The notes under the pieces are model-generated. The model was not told where the DNA came from. It saw nothing but the letters and a program-made list of their open reading frames with translations, and did not search any database. From the NCBI GenBank assembly GCA_017591395.1, contig WEDG01003316.1:1-64000 (forward strand): a stretch of 64,000 nucleotides of DNA. Direction: 5' to 3'. Of this stretch, positions 23,601 to 39,509 are shown piece by piece. Both the position numbers and the translations under genes were made by a program. Every line of letters starts with the position of its first letter. Position 1 is the stretch's first letter. Source of the DNA: Schistocephalus solidus (Eukaryota > Platyhelminthes > Cestoda > Diphyllobothriidea > Diphyllobothriidae).

Positions 23601-26600
23601 AACGCCTAATAAAGCGCAATTTTGCACTATGTCATTCAAACTCCGCTATAGCTGAGTGGCAGGTGTATTTATAAGAGAGAAATCGGTTTGGCGGCCGGTT
23701 TTCAAAACAAACCTGCCGTGAGAAATTTTGTGTCGACGTTGTGTTTGCGCAATGTATATGTGTGTCCAAGTAACTGCTTCAGCTTTTTCGCCACCAGGAC
23801 CCGTGGCTTAGGTCGGAAAACGGTGAAAATGTCTAATAACCTATGCTTTTTTCTCAATTTGGGTTTATCTACGAAATTTTAATTTTGGCTACTAATACGT
23901 CACACCGTTTTCATCCGTCTATATTGTAGCTTTTAGCTCGCAAAAGCAAGCTCCCGTATCCGAAGTTGTTGGATATTTGTTGTCCATGTTTTTTTCTTGT
24001 CTCTATAGTATGTATAATGAACTTTCAGCATTTAAGGAACGGGTCGAAAGTATCACGGTGTCTTATAGAAATATATTGCTTTACTGACATCGATAAGTTA
24101 CCCCGTGGTCAGTTTACCGGCAGTTTATTTTGGTTGATAGAAAATTCTGTTGTGTATCGAACGAATAGCTTATTTATTAACTAGTTAAATTACTGCCACA
24201 AGGCAGGCGGAGTGCTTCTTAAGATATTCCTTAATAGACCGACCAAACGCAGAATGACCAGATAAGGGTTTAACTATAAAAATAGGCAGAAGTATCCCAA
24301 TTTTAAAGAGCTGGACCATTTTTAGAATACCATCGATAGTAAAATGACGTGGGCTTTTATGCACTTCGTTCATCTGTTTCTTCTGGCATCTTCGTATCTG
24401 ATAATTGCATCGGGTGGATATGTTGAAACAGGGCATACAAACCCTGCCATTTCAGTATAGGCTTGACATGTTTTGTCGACGGCATCTTGATCAGCATCTG
24501 GGCAAAATATACCATACCAAACGGTTCTCTGGCCGTTTATCTGCTCAATTTTACTTGTTTTCTAGGCATAATTTTTCAAATTGCTTTTGCCTTCTGCACC
24601 ACAGCCTAAAATTGGTAAACATAACCTCCATATCATAAGTTGCTTAAAGTTCTTTACCCATGTTTTTTTTTCTCAATCCAATTTAGTATGTGCAATCGTC
24701 TGTCAGCAATTTGAGGAAGCACATACATGCACACTGGGTTACGGTAGCAGCCATATGTGAGCAGTGGAGTGCTTTCGGTCTGAGTTTCGGTCGAACCGCT
24801 TGGTCTGCCATGTTTAGAGGCTGGTAAAGGTACTCTTACCTTGGATATGTCATGTGTTTCAGTGAAGCCATCATTTAAGCATGGTTTTTCCTCTGGTTTT
24901 TGATGGAAGCTAGTTGGAGCAATGACTAAACATTCGAATCCGATAGGGTTTTCTGTGACGATCATCGATAAAAGCGCCTGTAAGACCACCTAAAATTTTC
25001 TCCCAGTAACTTTGACTCTCTGGCAAGACATTTAATCCTTGTGCAAACGCCTGTTGTGGTCTATCTTGTCTTAGGATTCTTCATGATTAGTGTGCTTCAT
25101 TTCATGCCATTCCGTTTCAATTTTTGGGTGCCAGGTTCCTTCGTCGGTAATGGTACGACAGTTTAAGGTGGCCAGATTGAGTCTCTTAACAACGACAGAA
25201 TCTACGACAGTCTGTGCATCGTCGTTTTTAAGAAAATAATTCGCACATTTAAGTAAACAAGTATCAGACAACTCTCAGAACACTATCATGGAGAAAGCTT
25301 CTTGATATTGCCTTTTTGTTTGCCAGGCTTAATCTCACCCAGTTTATAATTGTCCGTTTTAAGCGAATCAAAATATCCGAGGAGATAATGCTCGGACGGT
25401 CCTAAAAATCTTTTCAATTCCTCTCAATACCTTTCTCATTTCATCGTTTTCATGCGATGTGAAATAAATTTTTTTTTTTACTTTAGAGTATCGTTGGCAC
25501 GCGTTCACGGCCTGGAGAGCGACAGTGTTCACCCTCATTTAAGGAGCCAGACTGATATAATTGTGTCTTTTGTGAATATTTTGCAGCAGAAATTAATGCC
25601 TTCTAACAAATCGCTCATTGTTGTTTTTCGGATCACTTTGCTAGGTTAAAAATTGATCGTGATCGTAGAGAACTTAAATGCAGATAATGCCAACATTTAC
25701 AAACGAGCTCGTAAATACCACCATGAAGTTCGTGAAAGTCAAGGGCTCACTGGATAAAATTCAGAAGTTCAGTTTTGGTGCAGGACGTTTAATTTCTCAT
25801 TTTGATTTAATGAGCTAAAAATGAGCTAATAATTAACTATCGCTTAAACTAAAAGTCCCTCTCTAGGACATTATAATAGACTGCGCTACTGAATACTTAT
25901 ATCAGAGTGTATATATGCCTGGAACGTCAAATAATCAAAAGTGCTTTTTCCAAGGATACAGCGTTTCACATGTTCATACGATTCTCTCTATCGATAAAAA
26001 CTGCCGAGACCGGTTTTTCTGCCAACCATTAGTTTTCTCCATTTCATCAATTGCGTCGGCTTTATAATGAAACTCCAAATCAAAGTGGAAGCGCCCGCAG
26101 TCAGTCATGCAATCGAATAAATCTCATGAGATTACCTTTAACTTTCACAATTTTTTTCAGGTTTTTAATTTCAACATGTTTTCAACGTACTCGACTTCAA
26201 GACGTAAATGCACAGTTGGCGGACCAGAACATTCTTTTTCTCAGCTTCAAATAGTGTGCTTTGAAATTTGCTTAATAATTTGTTCTCTTTGAAATGATGG
26301 AGGGGTATTTTAAGCTAGACGACATTTGGTGGCCGTTTAACTGTTTTGGTTAAATGCTTTGGGAGAACATTTAGGAAACGAAAGTATAGATTCGATTTTG
26401 AAGTCTTGATTGACACTTTTACAATTCGTTCCATTGTGAGGAAAACTTATAGTTCACGCATTTAAGCACATAAGACGGCTGTAAACGTTCTGTAAAATTC
26501 AAGACTATTTTTAAACAGAAGCTTAACTTTCAAGTTCGTATTAAAGTTTCTTTGTCATCCAAAGACGCAGAGATGATATCATCTCTAATGCTGGATGAGA

Positions 26601-29600
26601 AGTCACAATTTGTTAGCGGAGTAAAATGCATTTCTTAAGACTTAACTGGTCTGTTAATTTTATTGTCAGTGGTCAAATACGTCAGACTTCAAAGTTCTCT
26701 GCAGCAATGCGGTTAATAAAGCGTTCAGAAATCAGAAATAAAAGGAACCCAAACCAGATGTGGAAAGATATTCTTATTCCACCGACACTTAGATGCATAT
26801 AGTGAATGGCAAACATTTTACTTCTCTCAAACGATTACGACGGTATAGAAGAGAATTCTGTAAAGGCGACATTATGAGTTAATTCACCTGGTAGTACCAG
26901 TCCCAGGACCGGATCCTGATAGGACATCTGGGTTCAACTAGGGGAGGGGGTATTCTACAGAAAAATCTAAACCAGAAGTATCGTCATTTCCTGTAAGGTC
27001 ATTTTCCAAAGCTTTGCAGAATGCACGAGCATGTGGATTAATCGATTGTGCCAGTGCTAAACAACTTTCATATAATCATGCAGAATTCTGCTAATTTGAT
27101 GAGTTGCAGCTTCCACAGCTCCCACACATGCGCAGGAAGAATAATATGGCCTTCAGAGATTGAATGCTGTATAGGCTTCTGGCTGAAACAACAAGTAGAG
27201 CAGGCCGAATTTAAAATCAAACTGATGCAAAATATATATTGCTGGGATAGTTAACTTAAAGCAGAGCTCGGCACTGGCAGTGAAAACCTGACCCTGTCAA
27301 ATGACATTGACGTACTCTGACTGTGGGGCGGAATACAGATTTAAGTTGTGTCAGGCAACTGACGATAGAAATTAGACTGAATACTACCAATCGGATCTTC
27401 CTCGGCTTTGCCTTTGATAGTTCTCCATTACAACCGATACAGTTTAACACACGGTTTCCTTATGAGAAAGTTTCCACGAGCAGCGGCTGACAATTGGTTA
27501 ATTAACATAGAGTGAACTTTTAAATTTATATAATAGCGTTATTTTGAATCTTAGCCGCCATTATTATGTCATTCTTAATTAATGTTGGAATTTTCGTAAT
27601 TGAACGCCTTGACCCCTTTGTTTATTTGTTTGAGGTTATATGTGCAGTACGCTAGCACCGATTCGAAGGAAGTAAAACCATTCATAAATGTTAAATTGAC
27701 GATTATGTCGTACGTGTGATCCTTATATGCTTTGTTTTTCCACATTTCCGTCAACAGGGGCTCATACGTGCAAAATACCATAATCGGAGGAAAATTGCCC
27801 CTAAGCATCAGCCGAAGTATATTCTGTCAATTCCACATTTCGATTCGACAAACTCGTTTAATTTTTACTTTAACTCGCGACATGAAACCATTTCTGTTAG
27901 CAAAAGAACACTGTAATAGTAAAGTGTTCTGTCTTCCAAAGACATAGGTAAATGGTGATATTTATTTGTAACCAATTAACTCCTCCACTCTTCTGCTACT
28001 TCAAAAACAAAGGAAAACCCTCATCACGCATAAAATATAGAGGTGTGGTAATTTTTTTCCATCGGAACTGGTACGAAATCCATAAACGGTAACTATCGCA
28101 CCATAAGGATCTGATAGATTTTATGGCTGTCCTGTGGAAGTACCTTTTATTTTAATACTTTTTAAAGCATTATATATGTTTATTTTGTTTATTTACAGAT
28201 GTTTCAATTTTTTCAGAAAAAGTTATTTTAGTGTTTTTTGAGCACCTTTTTCTCTTGTGCGAGGATTTTATCGATGTGAAAATACATCTCTCTTCCTTTT
28301 TGTCTTTTGAAGACGTTAATGTCTCTCTTTATCCCATCATCCTTAATGATGGTCCACTGTCTAGCTCATAAAATTCTGTGTAATTAGTCCTTCCTAACAT
28401 TTATTCACTTCGAAGCGCGTACTGGTAATAAAACCCAAGAGGGAAAATTGCGCTTCGCAAGACATTCGTTTGATTCAAACTTTATAACTATTATTATTAG
28501 TATTTTCCAAATGTTGCTTCAACTACCGAATGTCAAATCATATTCTGGTTACTAGACAATATTTGAAAATTAATTTTTCTGATATTTTTGTCCTCCTGAA
28601 ACTGTTATGATAAAATCTGATTGAAGTTATTCCCCTATCTCAAATAATCTTGATGTCGAAAAAAACTGCTCTACAAACCAAGCTGGCATTATAGCCTAAA
28701 GGATGCTAACTTTTCTAATAAAAAGAGAGTTTGCAAACCTAACTGCCTATTTTTGGCCAGATTTTTCGTCGTATTCCTCTTCTTTTCCTTTGTTTCTTTT
28801 ACTTGTATTTGAAAGGTTCTCAAGCGTTCCACTAACCCAACGATCATACAGTCATACGCTGATGTAGAATAAGACTATCTAAATAATTTTTATCTTTTCT
28901 CTCTATAGGTCCAAGAATTCCGCAAGTGATTTTTTTCCATCAACAGTTATTCCTCCTGTGTTTGGGGCCATATTGGGAAAATGTCTTTAAAGGATCCATG
29001 GTTAAAAGTCTATCGGGCCGGATGATGTCTCCCTATTTCTCCTGCAGTCTTGCCCTTTTCAGATAGCATCCACTTAAACGCATCTTGCTAATTTATTCTT
29101 TATGAAGTCAATGATGCCTGACGCCTGGTGAACCGTAAGAACCACTCCCATCTATAAATCATTGTGGTCGTAAATCTTTCCCTCCAATATAAGTTTTCTC
29201 TGCACTTCTAAAGGTCTCTGAAACAGTTTTCGTAGACGCCAGTATACGGTTAGTCTTTGCATGTTAATCTAGGAGGACTACCATGGCCGATTTTGCTCTT
29301 ATTATTCACTTTGCTCTGAGGTTCACAAGTGTTGTCGTGCATATACATGTGCATTTATTGACTTCCCACCCATGTTTACTATCGTTCCACGCTATTTCCT
29401 TGGAAGCAAGCTGCCTCAATGCGGCTCTTTTGACTGCATCGTCTCTTAGCCTTAATCGTACTCTTCTTTCCGAAATCCGTATTTCCAGTCTGGCAAGCAG
29501 AAATCTGCTCTTCAACCTGGAATTCTCCAAAGTTCCATTTTCTCCCTTCTTTTCGCTTCACTTTGATGAGCTGAGACCTCCAAAAGACTGCCGATATGTA

Positions 29601-31600
29601 AAGTATTTTGAATATATTTTTGCTGACCACTCAATTAACAATAAAATCACCTTCAGTTTCAGAGGGATAGTTTAGCTCATGTCTCCTTACAGTCGCCGGA
29701 AAATGGTCTTGTGCTTATTAATCAGAAATCATTCCGGTGTGTTTTGGCTGTGACTTTCTCCCATTTCTGAATCCTTTGACATTCGTCGCAATGAACTGCC
29801 ATCTTTCGCATACCTTGGAGCTGCTCCATTCCCAAATCCCCAATTATCATCTTATATTGACATCTTTTTAAATGAACTTTGTAAAACTCCTTATTAAAAT
29901 CGTAACTTACTTCCCCGTAACATATCTCAGCTTTTATAAGGGCGATTTAAAGATGCCTCTATTCTCCTTCTCATTTTTTTGTTCTGCTGTTATTTTTCCA
30001 GATTTGCTTATGAAAGGTATGCTCTTTTTGAAACGCGTCCTTCAAACCTCTCTTCTGCTGCTTGTCTTTCTTGTGTCTTCTTACGTGGTAAAATACTACA
30101 ACCATTTTTCGCAATGGTCCAAAGACTTGTTGATCGAATTCTGAATGACTATGTTTCCACCCACTTCAATATCCGTCACATCCGCCATGACACCTCAGTA
30201 GACCATGGTGGCGTATTGCTAATTCTGGCATGAAATCTTGCCTTTAAATAGACAAAAATCCCAAATCTTAGACTTGGACTACCCCCCCTAATAGTGATAC
30301 CGTTTTCTCTAAACCCATCCACCTCCTCTCTCTTTTCACCTGTTACTTCTTATTATGGTCATAATGAATAACGGAGGTTTTTTTGTTGAAAACCTTGGAA
30401 TGCTCCTTTCAAACTAAAGCGAATTTCATGCTATCTAATCTGCTTTTGTTTTTATTTTTTAAACTTTCAGCGCCAACTGCACTCATACTCTAAAAATTAC
30501 TACCGTTTTGGTAAAAAATGAAGAACTTTGATGATATTCAAGAAACTCTAACGGCTATTCACTAGGTTTCAGCAGATGCCCCCCCTTAGATCAGTCATCT
30601 GCCAAATGTATCATGACAACTTTCGAATAAATACTAAAAGTTCTGCATTCAGTCAACTGAGCTAGTTGACTCTAGTTTCAATTTGTTTTTTTTCTAAGGA
30701 TTAACTGCCAACTTCTTTCTACTAATTTTCAAAAGACGTTTTGTATGTGAGGATGCAGTACAGGCAGGTATTCTTGAAAGCAGCCAGCGGCCGCAAAATT
30801 TCACTGCTCAGTTTACGTAAATCCAGCTATGTAAAGAAACGTGGGTAAGTCGCCTGAACGGAGTTTGAGCTTTTTAGCTTTATCGAGGATAGCGTTGAAC
30901 GTTTATCGTAAAAGATAGCCTAAAATGGGCAAAATATGAACAGCAACGTCTAGTTGGTTGAATTTCAAAGGGCCAAAATTTTAATTTTTTCTGTCGAGTA
31001 AGTTCTTGCTATGCTTGAACGTCACGAAAAAAAATCACTGTATTCTCATTGAACGGTATTTTACGACAAATCGGACACTATCCTATCGGTCCTATTTTTC
31101 CTTAACCCCCTGTGTTGATTCGGAGGTGATTTTCGATTCAGTAAACTCTTTTTACTCCATTAATTGCAAACTTTTAAGTATTTTTTTTGTTTGGGGATTT
31201 TTGTTTGACCTAATTTATGAATTGTCCGTGTCTGACCTCTTTTTGCTTTACTTGCCCTCATTAAACATTTTTTCGCTTTTCAGAATAGTCGTTAAGGACC
31301 ACAGTTGGTTTCGTATTTAGCTTGTCTAACTATATACATTTCGTGCCGGACTCACCTATAAGCGAACTATTTGCCAGATCTGTTGGTCACTCCCATTTAC
31401 AGTGTCAGTCAACCCGCCTGGATTATGACCGTGTCCGGTCAAGTAGGTTAGATTGACAGGTCTCGTTAGTCTTTATTGCTTTTAGCCAGTCTAGACGAGG
31501 CTCTTCTGGGTGCGATGTGTCTATAAGTAAATGATATTCGTGACCTGCATCAAAAAGCAAGGCGCCTAAGGCGTCAACGGATCTTTAACAGAGCAGGAGA
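20645..31600. other. AT-rich, repeat-poor 11 kb without a recognised gene
   Basis: None of the window's repeat families was recognised here. The largest open frames are 22216-22638 (+, 140 codons), 24654-24989 (-, 111), 29283-29675 (+, 130, good ATG context) and 31006-31320 (+, 104). None carries a motif that could be assigned. A possible worn tRNA-like segment lies near 23645-23700 (TAGCTGAGTGG, with a poor box B). Large introns of a host gene with small exons cannot be excluded. Confidence 0.45.
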
Positions 31601-33799
<2,199 letters not shown>

Positions 33800-34351
33800 T
33801 AGTTAAGGATTGCACCACACAGATAGCATTTGGTCGCTCCATTTGTCTCGTACAGGTGGTGAATGCTCCTGTGGCCGCCTCTAACTGGTGCAAAACTCTC
33901 ACCTGTGTCTCCTCGAAGTTGGTTTCGTCTCAGCGGCCACACCCCGGACAACCATCATGACCGGCGGGCTAAACCAGGTTAGGGTCTCCGGCGTTGTGTG
34001 TGCCTCCACACCCGGTATGTCTGACTCTCGAACTTCCCATCTCCCCCCTCTCAAAAAGTCCTACGGTGAGGGTGCCAGCAACCCCGTAGGCGACCCAGGC
34101 TAACTCAAGTCGCTCTTCGACTAAAAATCCTTACCCATAGTGGAGTTCGGCAGCCGTCTGGGATGTCCCAGCAACCGTATTTACGGACAGCACTGCTTGC
34201 CCCTCGCGGATGAAGGAGCTAGAAAAGGTGCCCTTAACGTCTACTGCAGCAGACTGCGGCTCGCAGATCGCAAAATACGCGGTCGTAAAACTCAAACAAA
34301 CAACAATACCCCCGTCCCTATCCACCTAGCCATACCCTCCAGGCTGCTTGG

Positions 34352-35017
34352 GTGTGTCCACTCAAACTAGCAGCCTGGAATGTTCGCTCCCTTTTAGACA
34401 ATCCGAGGAGCAACCGGCCGGAACGGAGGACGGCGCTAGTCGTGTGGGAACTAGCTTGCTACAAGGTGGACATTGCTGCTCTCAGCGAGACCCGATTCTC
34501 TGAGCAGGGTCAGCTGGATGAGGTGGGTACCGGCTACACCTTCTTCGGGAGCGGCCAGCCAAAGGCAGTGCGACGCGACGCTGGTGTTATCTTTGCCATC
34601 CGGAACGAAATCGTGGGACATCTGCCCGGTCTGCCACAGGGTATCAATTATCGCCTGATGAGCCTCTACCTGCCACTTCTGGGATACAAGTTCACCACCA
34701 TCATCAGCGCCTACGCTCCCCGAATGACGAGCTCTGATGCGGTGAAGAACAAATTATACGAGGACCTGCATGCCCTGCTGGCGACTGTGCCGAAGGCGGA
34801 CAAGTTAATTGTCCTTGGTAACTTCAACGCCCGCGTCGGGATAGACCACGCTGCCTGGCAGGGAGTGCTAGGTCCCCACGGTCATGGTAGCTGTAACGAT
34901 AATGGCCTCTTTCTTCTGCGAACGTGTGCGGAACACCGTCTCCTGCTGACCAACACCTTCTTCCGCCTTCCGACGCGGGAGAAGGCCCCGTGGATGCATC
35001 CTCGGTCGCGGCGCTAG
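34352..35017 (+). pseudogene. AP endonuclease domain of the RTE-like element
   Basis: The frame is open for 222 codons, opening with [15 protein letters not shown], the usual first beta strand of LINE endonucleases. ALSETRF (catalytic Glu), a GYTFFGSG segment, IISAYAPRM and [10 protein letters not shown] follow. In the last motif the usual catalytic Asp of GDFN is Asn (codon 34820-34822), which would be expected to abolish nicking. The upstream start is a GTG in the conceptual frame, so the natural initiator is uncertain. The frame ends early at 35015-35017. The SDH-type terminal motif lies downstream in broken frames (DHHLVIS near 35108). Confidence 0.88.
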
Positions 35018-35654
35018 CAGCTGCTGGACTATGTTCTCGTCCGGAGGTGAGATCGACAGGACGTGCTGGTTACCAAGGCGATCCGCGATGCCGATGGTTG
35101 GACAGATCACCACCTCGTCATCTCACAGATGAGGCTCCGACTGCAACTCCGATGAAGGCCCCAAGGTAAGAGGCCACCAGGTAAGTTAAATAATCTTTTG
35201 TTCACTTTTCCTGCTCACTGTATTGATTCCAGCAACCAAATAACCGAGAAACTGGAGGACCTGCATGCTCCAGATGATAATGATACAGTGGAGACACGAT
35301 GGTGTCAACTTCGGAATGTCATCCAGTCCACCACCCTCGAAGTCCTCGGACGCGCACGCCGTCAATGACGCCGCGTCACGAACTAACTGGTGGTGAAGAA
35401 TGTACTACACAAAGCCTACATGGAACTTCGGACTGACGCTACCAAGGCAGCCCTCTTCAGATGCTGCCATTATGTACAGCAACGGCTGCAGGAGATGCAG
35501 GACGCCTGGATGGTCCGAAAGGCTGAGGCAATCCATCGGTATGCGGGCCGCAATTAAATGAAAAACTTCTTCATAGCTATCAAGGCCATCTACGGCCATC
35601 AAGGGAACCGCACCCCTTCTCATCTCTGATAGCCCGAAACCTCTGACAGAGTAA
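35018..35654 (+). pseudogene. broken endonuclease-RT linker of the RTE-like element
   Basis: Pieces in all three plus frames resemble the linker of RTE proteins. They include LLDYVLVR, TDHHLVISQMRL, ETRWCQLRNVIQST, LHKAYMELRTDATKAALF and IKAIYGHQ. At least four stops interrupt it. The last stop, TAA at 35652-35654, sits in the context LTE-stop-SQFLKRW, where Lys is likely ancestral. Confidence 0.7.
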
Positions 35655-36449
35655 TCCCAGTTTCTGAAGCGTTGGGCTGATCACATCAGAAGTGTCCTTA
35701 ATTGTTCATCAGCCATCTCCGATGCTGCCAATGACCGCCTCCCTCAAGTTGAAACGAACAATGACCTGGATCTGCCGCCTTCCCTACCAGAAACCATCCG
35801 GGCCTGGCAGCAGATTTCCAGCGGTAAAGCACCGGGATCCAAAGCAATCCCGCCGGAAGTCTACAAGCACAGTGGGCCCCGGCTGATGGCAGAACTCACA
35901 ACACGCTTCCAGGATATGTGGCACCAAGGACAAGTTCCTCAGGATTTCAAAGACGCGACCATCGTCCATCTCTACAAACGGAAGGGGAACCGGCAGCTCT
36001 GTGATAATCACAGAGGCATCTCGTTGCTCAACATCGCCGGGAAGATCTTCGCCCGTATCCTTCTCACTCGTCTTAACGGTCACCTAGAGCAGGGCCTGCT
36101 CCCAGAAAGCCAATGTGGCTTCCGCCGACACCGCGGGACAACCGATATGATCTTTGCCGCCCGCCAGCTACAAGAGAAGTGTCAGGAGATGCGAACTCAC
36201 CTATACACTACCTTCGTGGATCTAACGAAAGCCTTTGACACGGTGAATCGTGACAAACTGTGGAAAGTCATGCAGAAATTCGGCTGTCCTGAGCGGTTCA
36301 CGCACATGGTGCGTCAGCTTCATGACGGGATGTCGGCGCGCGTCACTGACAACGGGACGGTATCCGAAGCATTCGCAGTGACCAACGGAGTAAAGCTGGG
36401 CTACGTATTGGCTCCGCCCTCTTCAGTCTCATGTTCTCGGCTATGCTGA
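35655..36449 (+). pseudogene. reverse transcriptase, first half, of the RTE-like element
   Basis: The frame is open from 35655 to 36449. Motifs in order: RWADHIRSVL, SSGKAPGSKAIPPEVYKH, DATIVHLYKRKGNRQLC, NHRGISLLNIAGKIFARIL, ESQCGFRRHRGTTDMIF and FVDLTKAFDTVNR (motif A with intact Asp). The final residues (GYVLAPPSSVSC) show the frame slipping inside motif B near 36413, where the alternative frame continues LFSLMFSAMLMDAY. The ORF lies directly downstream of an in-frame TAA, so it was once fused to the linker and endonuclease. Confidence 0.88.
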
Positions 36450-36476
36450 TGGACGCCTACCGTGATGAGCACCCTG

Positions 36477-37626
36477 GATCCGCATCGCCTACAGAACTGA
36501 CGGGCACCTTCTCAACAGTCGGCTTATGCAAGCCACAACGCACGTGTCTACGGCTACAGTCCGTGACTTGCTCTTCGCGGACGAGTGCGTCCTTAACACT
36601 GTGACGGAGGATGACATGCGAAGAAGCATGGATCTCTTCGCCGAACGCTGCGCCGATTTTGGATTAACAATCCGTACAGCCAAAACGGTTGCAATGCCCC
36701 AGACGCCACCCAGCGCGGAATACAATGCTCCACGAATCAATGTCAACGGCGCTCAACTCAAAAATGTGAAAACCTTTGCTAATCTGGGAAGCATACTGTC
36801 TCACAACACGAGAATCGATGATGAGGTTGCTCATCGGATCTCCAAAGCCAGTCAGGCCATCGGCCGACAGCAGGCCTCCGTGTGGAATCGCCACGGTATT
36901 CACCTGAACACCAAACTGAAGATGTACAAGGCCGTCGTCTTGACGACACTCCTTTACGGAGCGGAGACCTGGACCGTCAACTCGAACAAAGCCAAGAAGC
37001 TGAATCACTTCCATCCCAGCTGCCTCCGCAGAATGCTGAAGCTGAGATGGCAAGACAGGATCCCGGACACGGAAGTCCTGGAGCGGACCGGAATCCTCAT
37101 CATCCATGCCATGCTGAGGCAAGTGCGACTGCGATGGAGCGGCCACCTGGTAAGAATGGACGACGAGCGACTACCCAAACGACTTTTCTACGGAGATGTC
37201 GCTACGGGTTCTCGCCGGCAGGGAGGTCAAAAACGACGCTACAAGGACACTTTGAAGAAATCGCTGAAGCAACTGCAAATCAACACAGTGACCTGGGAGG
37301 ACCTCACCCAGGATAGCCCAACATGGAGAAGATCCGTGAAGACTGGTTCAGCAATCTATGAGGCCAACCGGATCGAAACCGCCAAGGCCAAAAGAGTGAC
37401 ACGAAAGTCACCAGCGCCCCGGACCAACACCGCCAATGCCCAGGCCCTTCCAACATGCTCGCACTGTCAACGCATCTTCCGCGCGCGAATCTGCCTGGTT
37501 GGACATCTTCGGACGCAATGCACCAACAATCCGACAATTCCAACTTCTACGTCAAATTCTACCAACCCTCCTTCAGACTCCCCACCCTCATTCTTGGCAT
37601 CAATTCCATTACTCCCACCATCATAG
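36477..37626 (+). pseudogene. RT motif C, C-terminal domain and first zinc finger of the RTE-like element
   Basis: From about 36477 the frame reads [15 protein letters not shown] and then [10 protein letters not shown]. The YxDD-type box is therefore FADE (36574-36585), with Glu replacing the second catalytic Asp. The conserved RTE/BovB C-terminal region follows: [55 protein letters not shown] and [12 protein letters not shown] finger-like CSHCQRIF-x8-H-x4-C pattern lies at 37456-37521. The frame then runs into a low-complexity Ser/Pro/Asn stretch and stops at 37624-37626. Frame changes on both sides mark it as a pseudogene. Confidence 0.85.
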
Positions 37627-37699
37627 ATGCTACATCCCAATACTCATTACCTGTTACCCCCATCACCGCCGCCGCCGCCGCCGCCACCACCACCATCAG

Positions 37700-37934
37700 C
37701 GACCGCACATTCACCTCACGCATCAGCCTGGTCGGTCAACTGCGAATCCATCGTAGGGAGATTGGTGAACCAGTTCCTGGACCACCAACACACAGAAGAG
37801 ATCGCCGCCTCTACTGCCCTCACTGCTCTTGCACATTTACACACCGCATAAGTCTATTAGGACGCATGCGCCTCCCCGACAAATATGCAGTAAACATCCG
37901 GATGCTAAGCCACATCAGCGCACACTACATATGA
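37700..37934 (+). pseudogene. second and third zinc-finger-like repeats of the RTE-like element
   Basis: In another frame, after a (CCG)n/(CCA)n tract that probably caused the shift, the protein continues with FTSRISLVGQLRIHR (a finger that has lost its CxxC) and CPHCSCTFTHRISLLGRM (CxxC and one His, final ligand lost). It then reads LSHISAHYI before a TGA at 37932-37934. The recurring RI(C/S)L(V/L)G phrase in all three repeats shows they are tandem duplicates. They are likely nucleic-acid-binding fingers at the protein's C-terminus. Confidence 0.7.
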
Positions 37935-38669
<735 letters not shown>

Positions 38670-38945
38670 ACAGGCGTTATGCGGGTTGCGCTCCCATAAC
38701 AAATGTCGATCATGGGGTGTGGTGGCACACCTATGAGCGGCTAGGGCTTAGGGTACCCGGTTGCTCCAGCCACATGCCTCCTCTACCACCTCCGGTCTTC
38801 TTGAGTCTGTCATGACACCGGGCTCAGGTGGGGGGGGGGGAGAGGAGAGTGTGCGGTAGCTGCAGCGCAAAACTACTATCAAGTAAAACTTATCCACGTG
38901 CAAGTCACCATGTCTGCCCCACGATGCTGTAGAACGCCCGTTATT
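38670..38945 (-). repeat. R repeat, reversed copy
   Basis: The R core appears in reverse complement (GACACCGGGCTCAGGTGG, GAGAGTGTGCGGTAGCTGCAGCG), with a G run at about 38829. Confidence 0.7.
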
Positions 38946-38949
38946 TAGA

Positions 38950-39110
38950 CCATCGTAGTCCGTCGATGTCCACCGTGGCTTGTGCGGGATTACAGTGAGA
39001 GTAGACTTACACCGCAGCTACCTCACTCCCTGTTCCACGTCTCCACTTGGGCCTGGTTTCAATACAGAGTCAGGAAGATAGGAGATTGGCGAGAGCACAC
39101 AGTGGAGCAC
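38950..39110 (+). repeat. R repeat, partial plus-strand copy
   Basis: GTAGTCCGTCGATGTCCACCG, then TACAGAGTCAGGAAGA. It is back-to-back with the reversed copy, forming an imperfect palindrome. Confidence 0.6.
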
Positions 39111-39509
39111 ACACGGAATATCGTTGGACTACGACGGTAGAACTGTCGGTTAATCTACGACAGACACGAAACGAAACCTATTCACTCTTACCTCACATCA
39201 CCAAGAGTCGCCTTAGCAACCTGTTTCGTGCTCTCAAGACTCACCTTTTTCCTGTCATGTGGCAGTCTTGTAAGCCAAGTCAGAGACTTTTGAACAAAGG
39301 TGCGGGTTTCTCGCTACGTCATTATTCTTGTACCTCCAAGTTCACAGTGGAACGTCTACGCCAACCTGTGTGGAGATGTAACGGAGCACGCTTGCTGACC
39401 TAAACCTTTTGTTTCTGCTTCTCTTCTGCCAGAAAAGAGGTCGGCAATGCTCGGGTTTTAAATTAATTGAAGCATCTGTAAGGATTACCTATATGGCCAA
39501 CTGAAAAGG
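39111..39509. other. no gene recognised
   Basis: An open frame at 39047-39403 overlaps the R copy and shows no motif. Confidence 0.4.

Larger units (their letters stand above)
33800..37934 (+). mobile_element. RTE/BovB-like non-LTR retrotransposon (degraded, nearly full length)
   Basis: In order: a GC-richer 5' leader (about 33.8-34.35 kb), AP endonuclease (34352-35017), a disrupted linker (35.0-35.65 kb), reverse transcriptase (35655-36449 and on in other frames) and a C-terminal region with the [10 protein letters not shown] block typical of RTE/BovB proteins. Zinc-finger-like repeats close the protein, ending at a TGA at 37932-37934. No ORF1 or RNase H was seen, as expected for RTE. Multiple frameshifts and changed catalytic residues make it inactive. 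A second, older copy is at 57.6-62.2 kb. The 5' boundary is approximate. Confidence 0.88.

Noticed and set aside
26880..26945. tRNA-like segment with GGGTTCAACTAGG
   Set aside because: There is no matching box A at the right distance.
29283..29675. 130-codon ORF with a good ATG context as a host gene
   Set aside because: No recognisable domain, and both strands are open over much of it.
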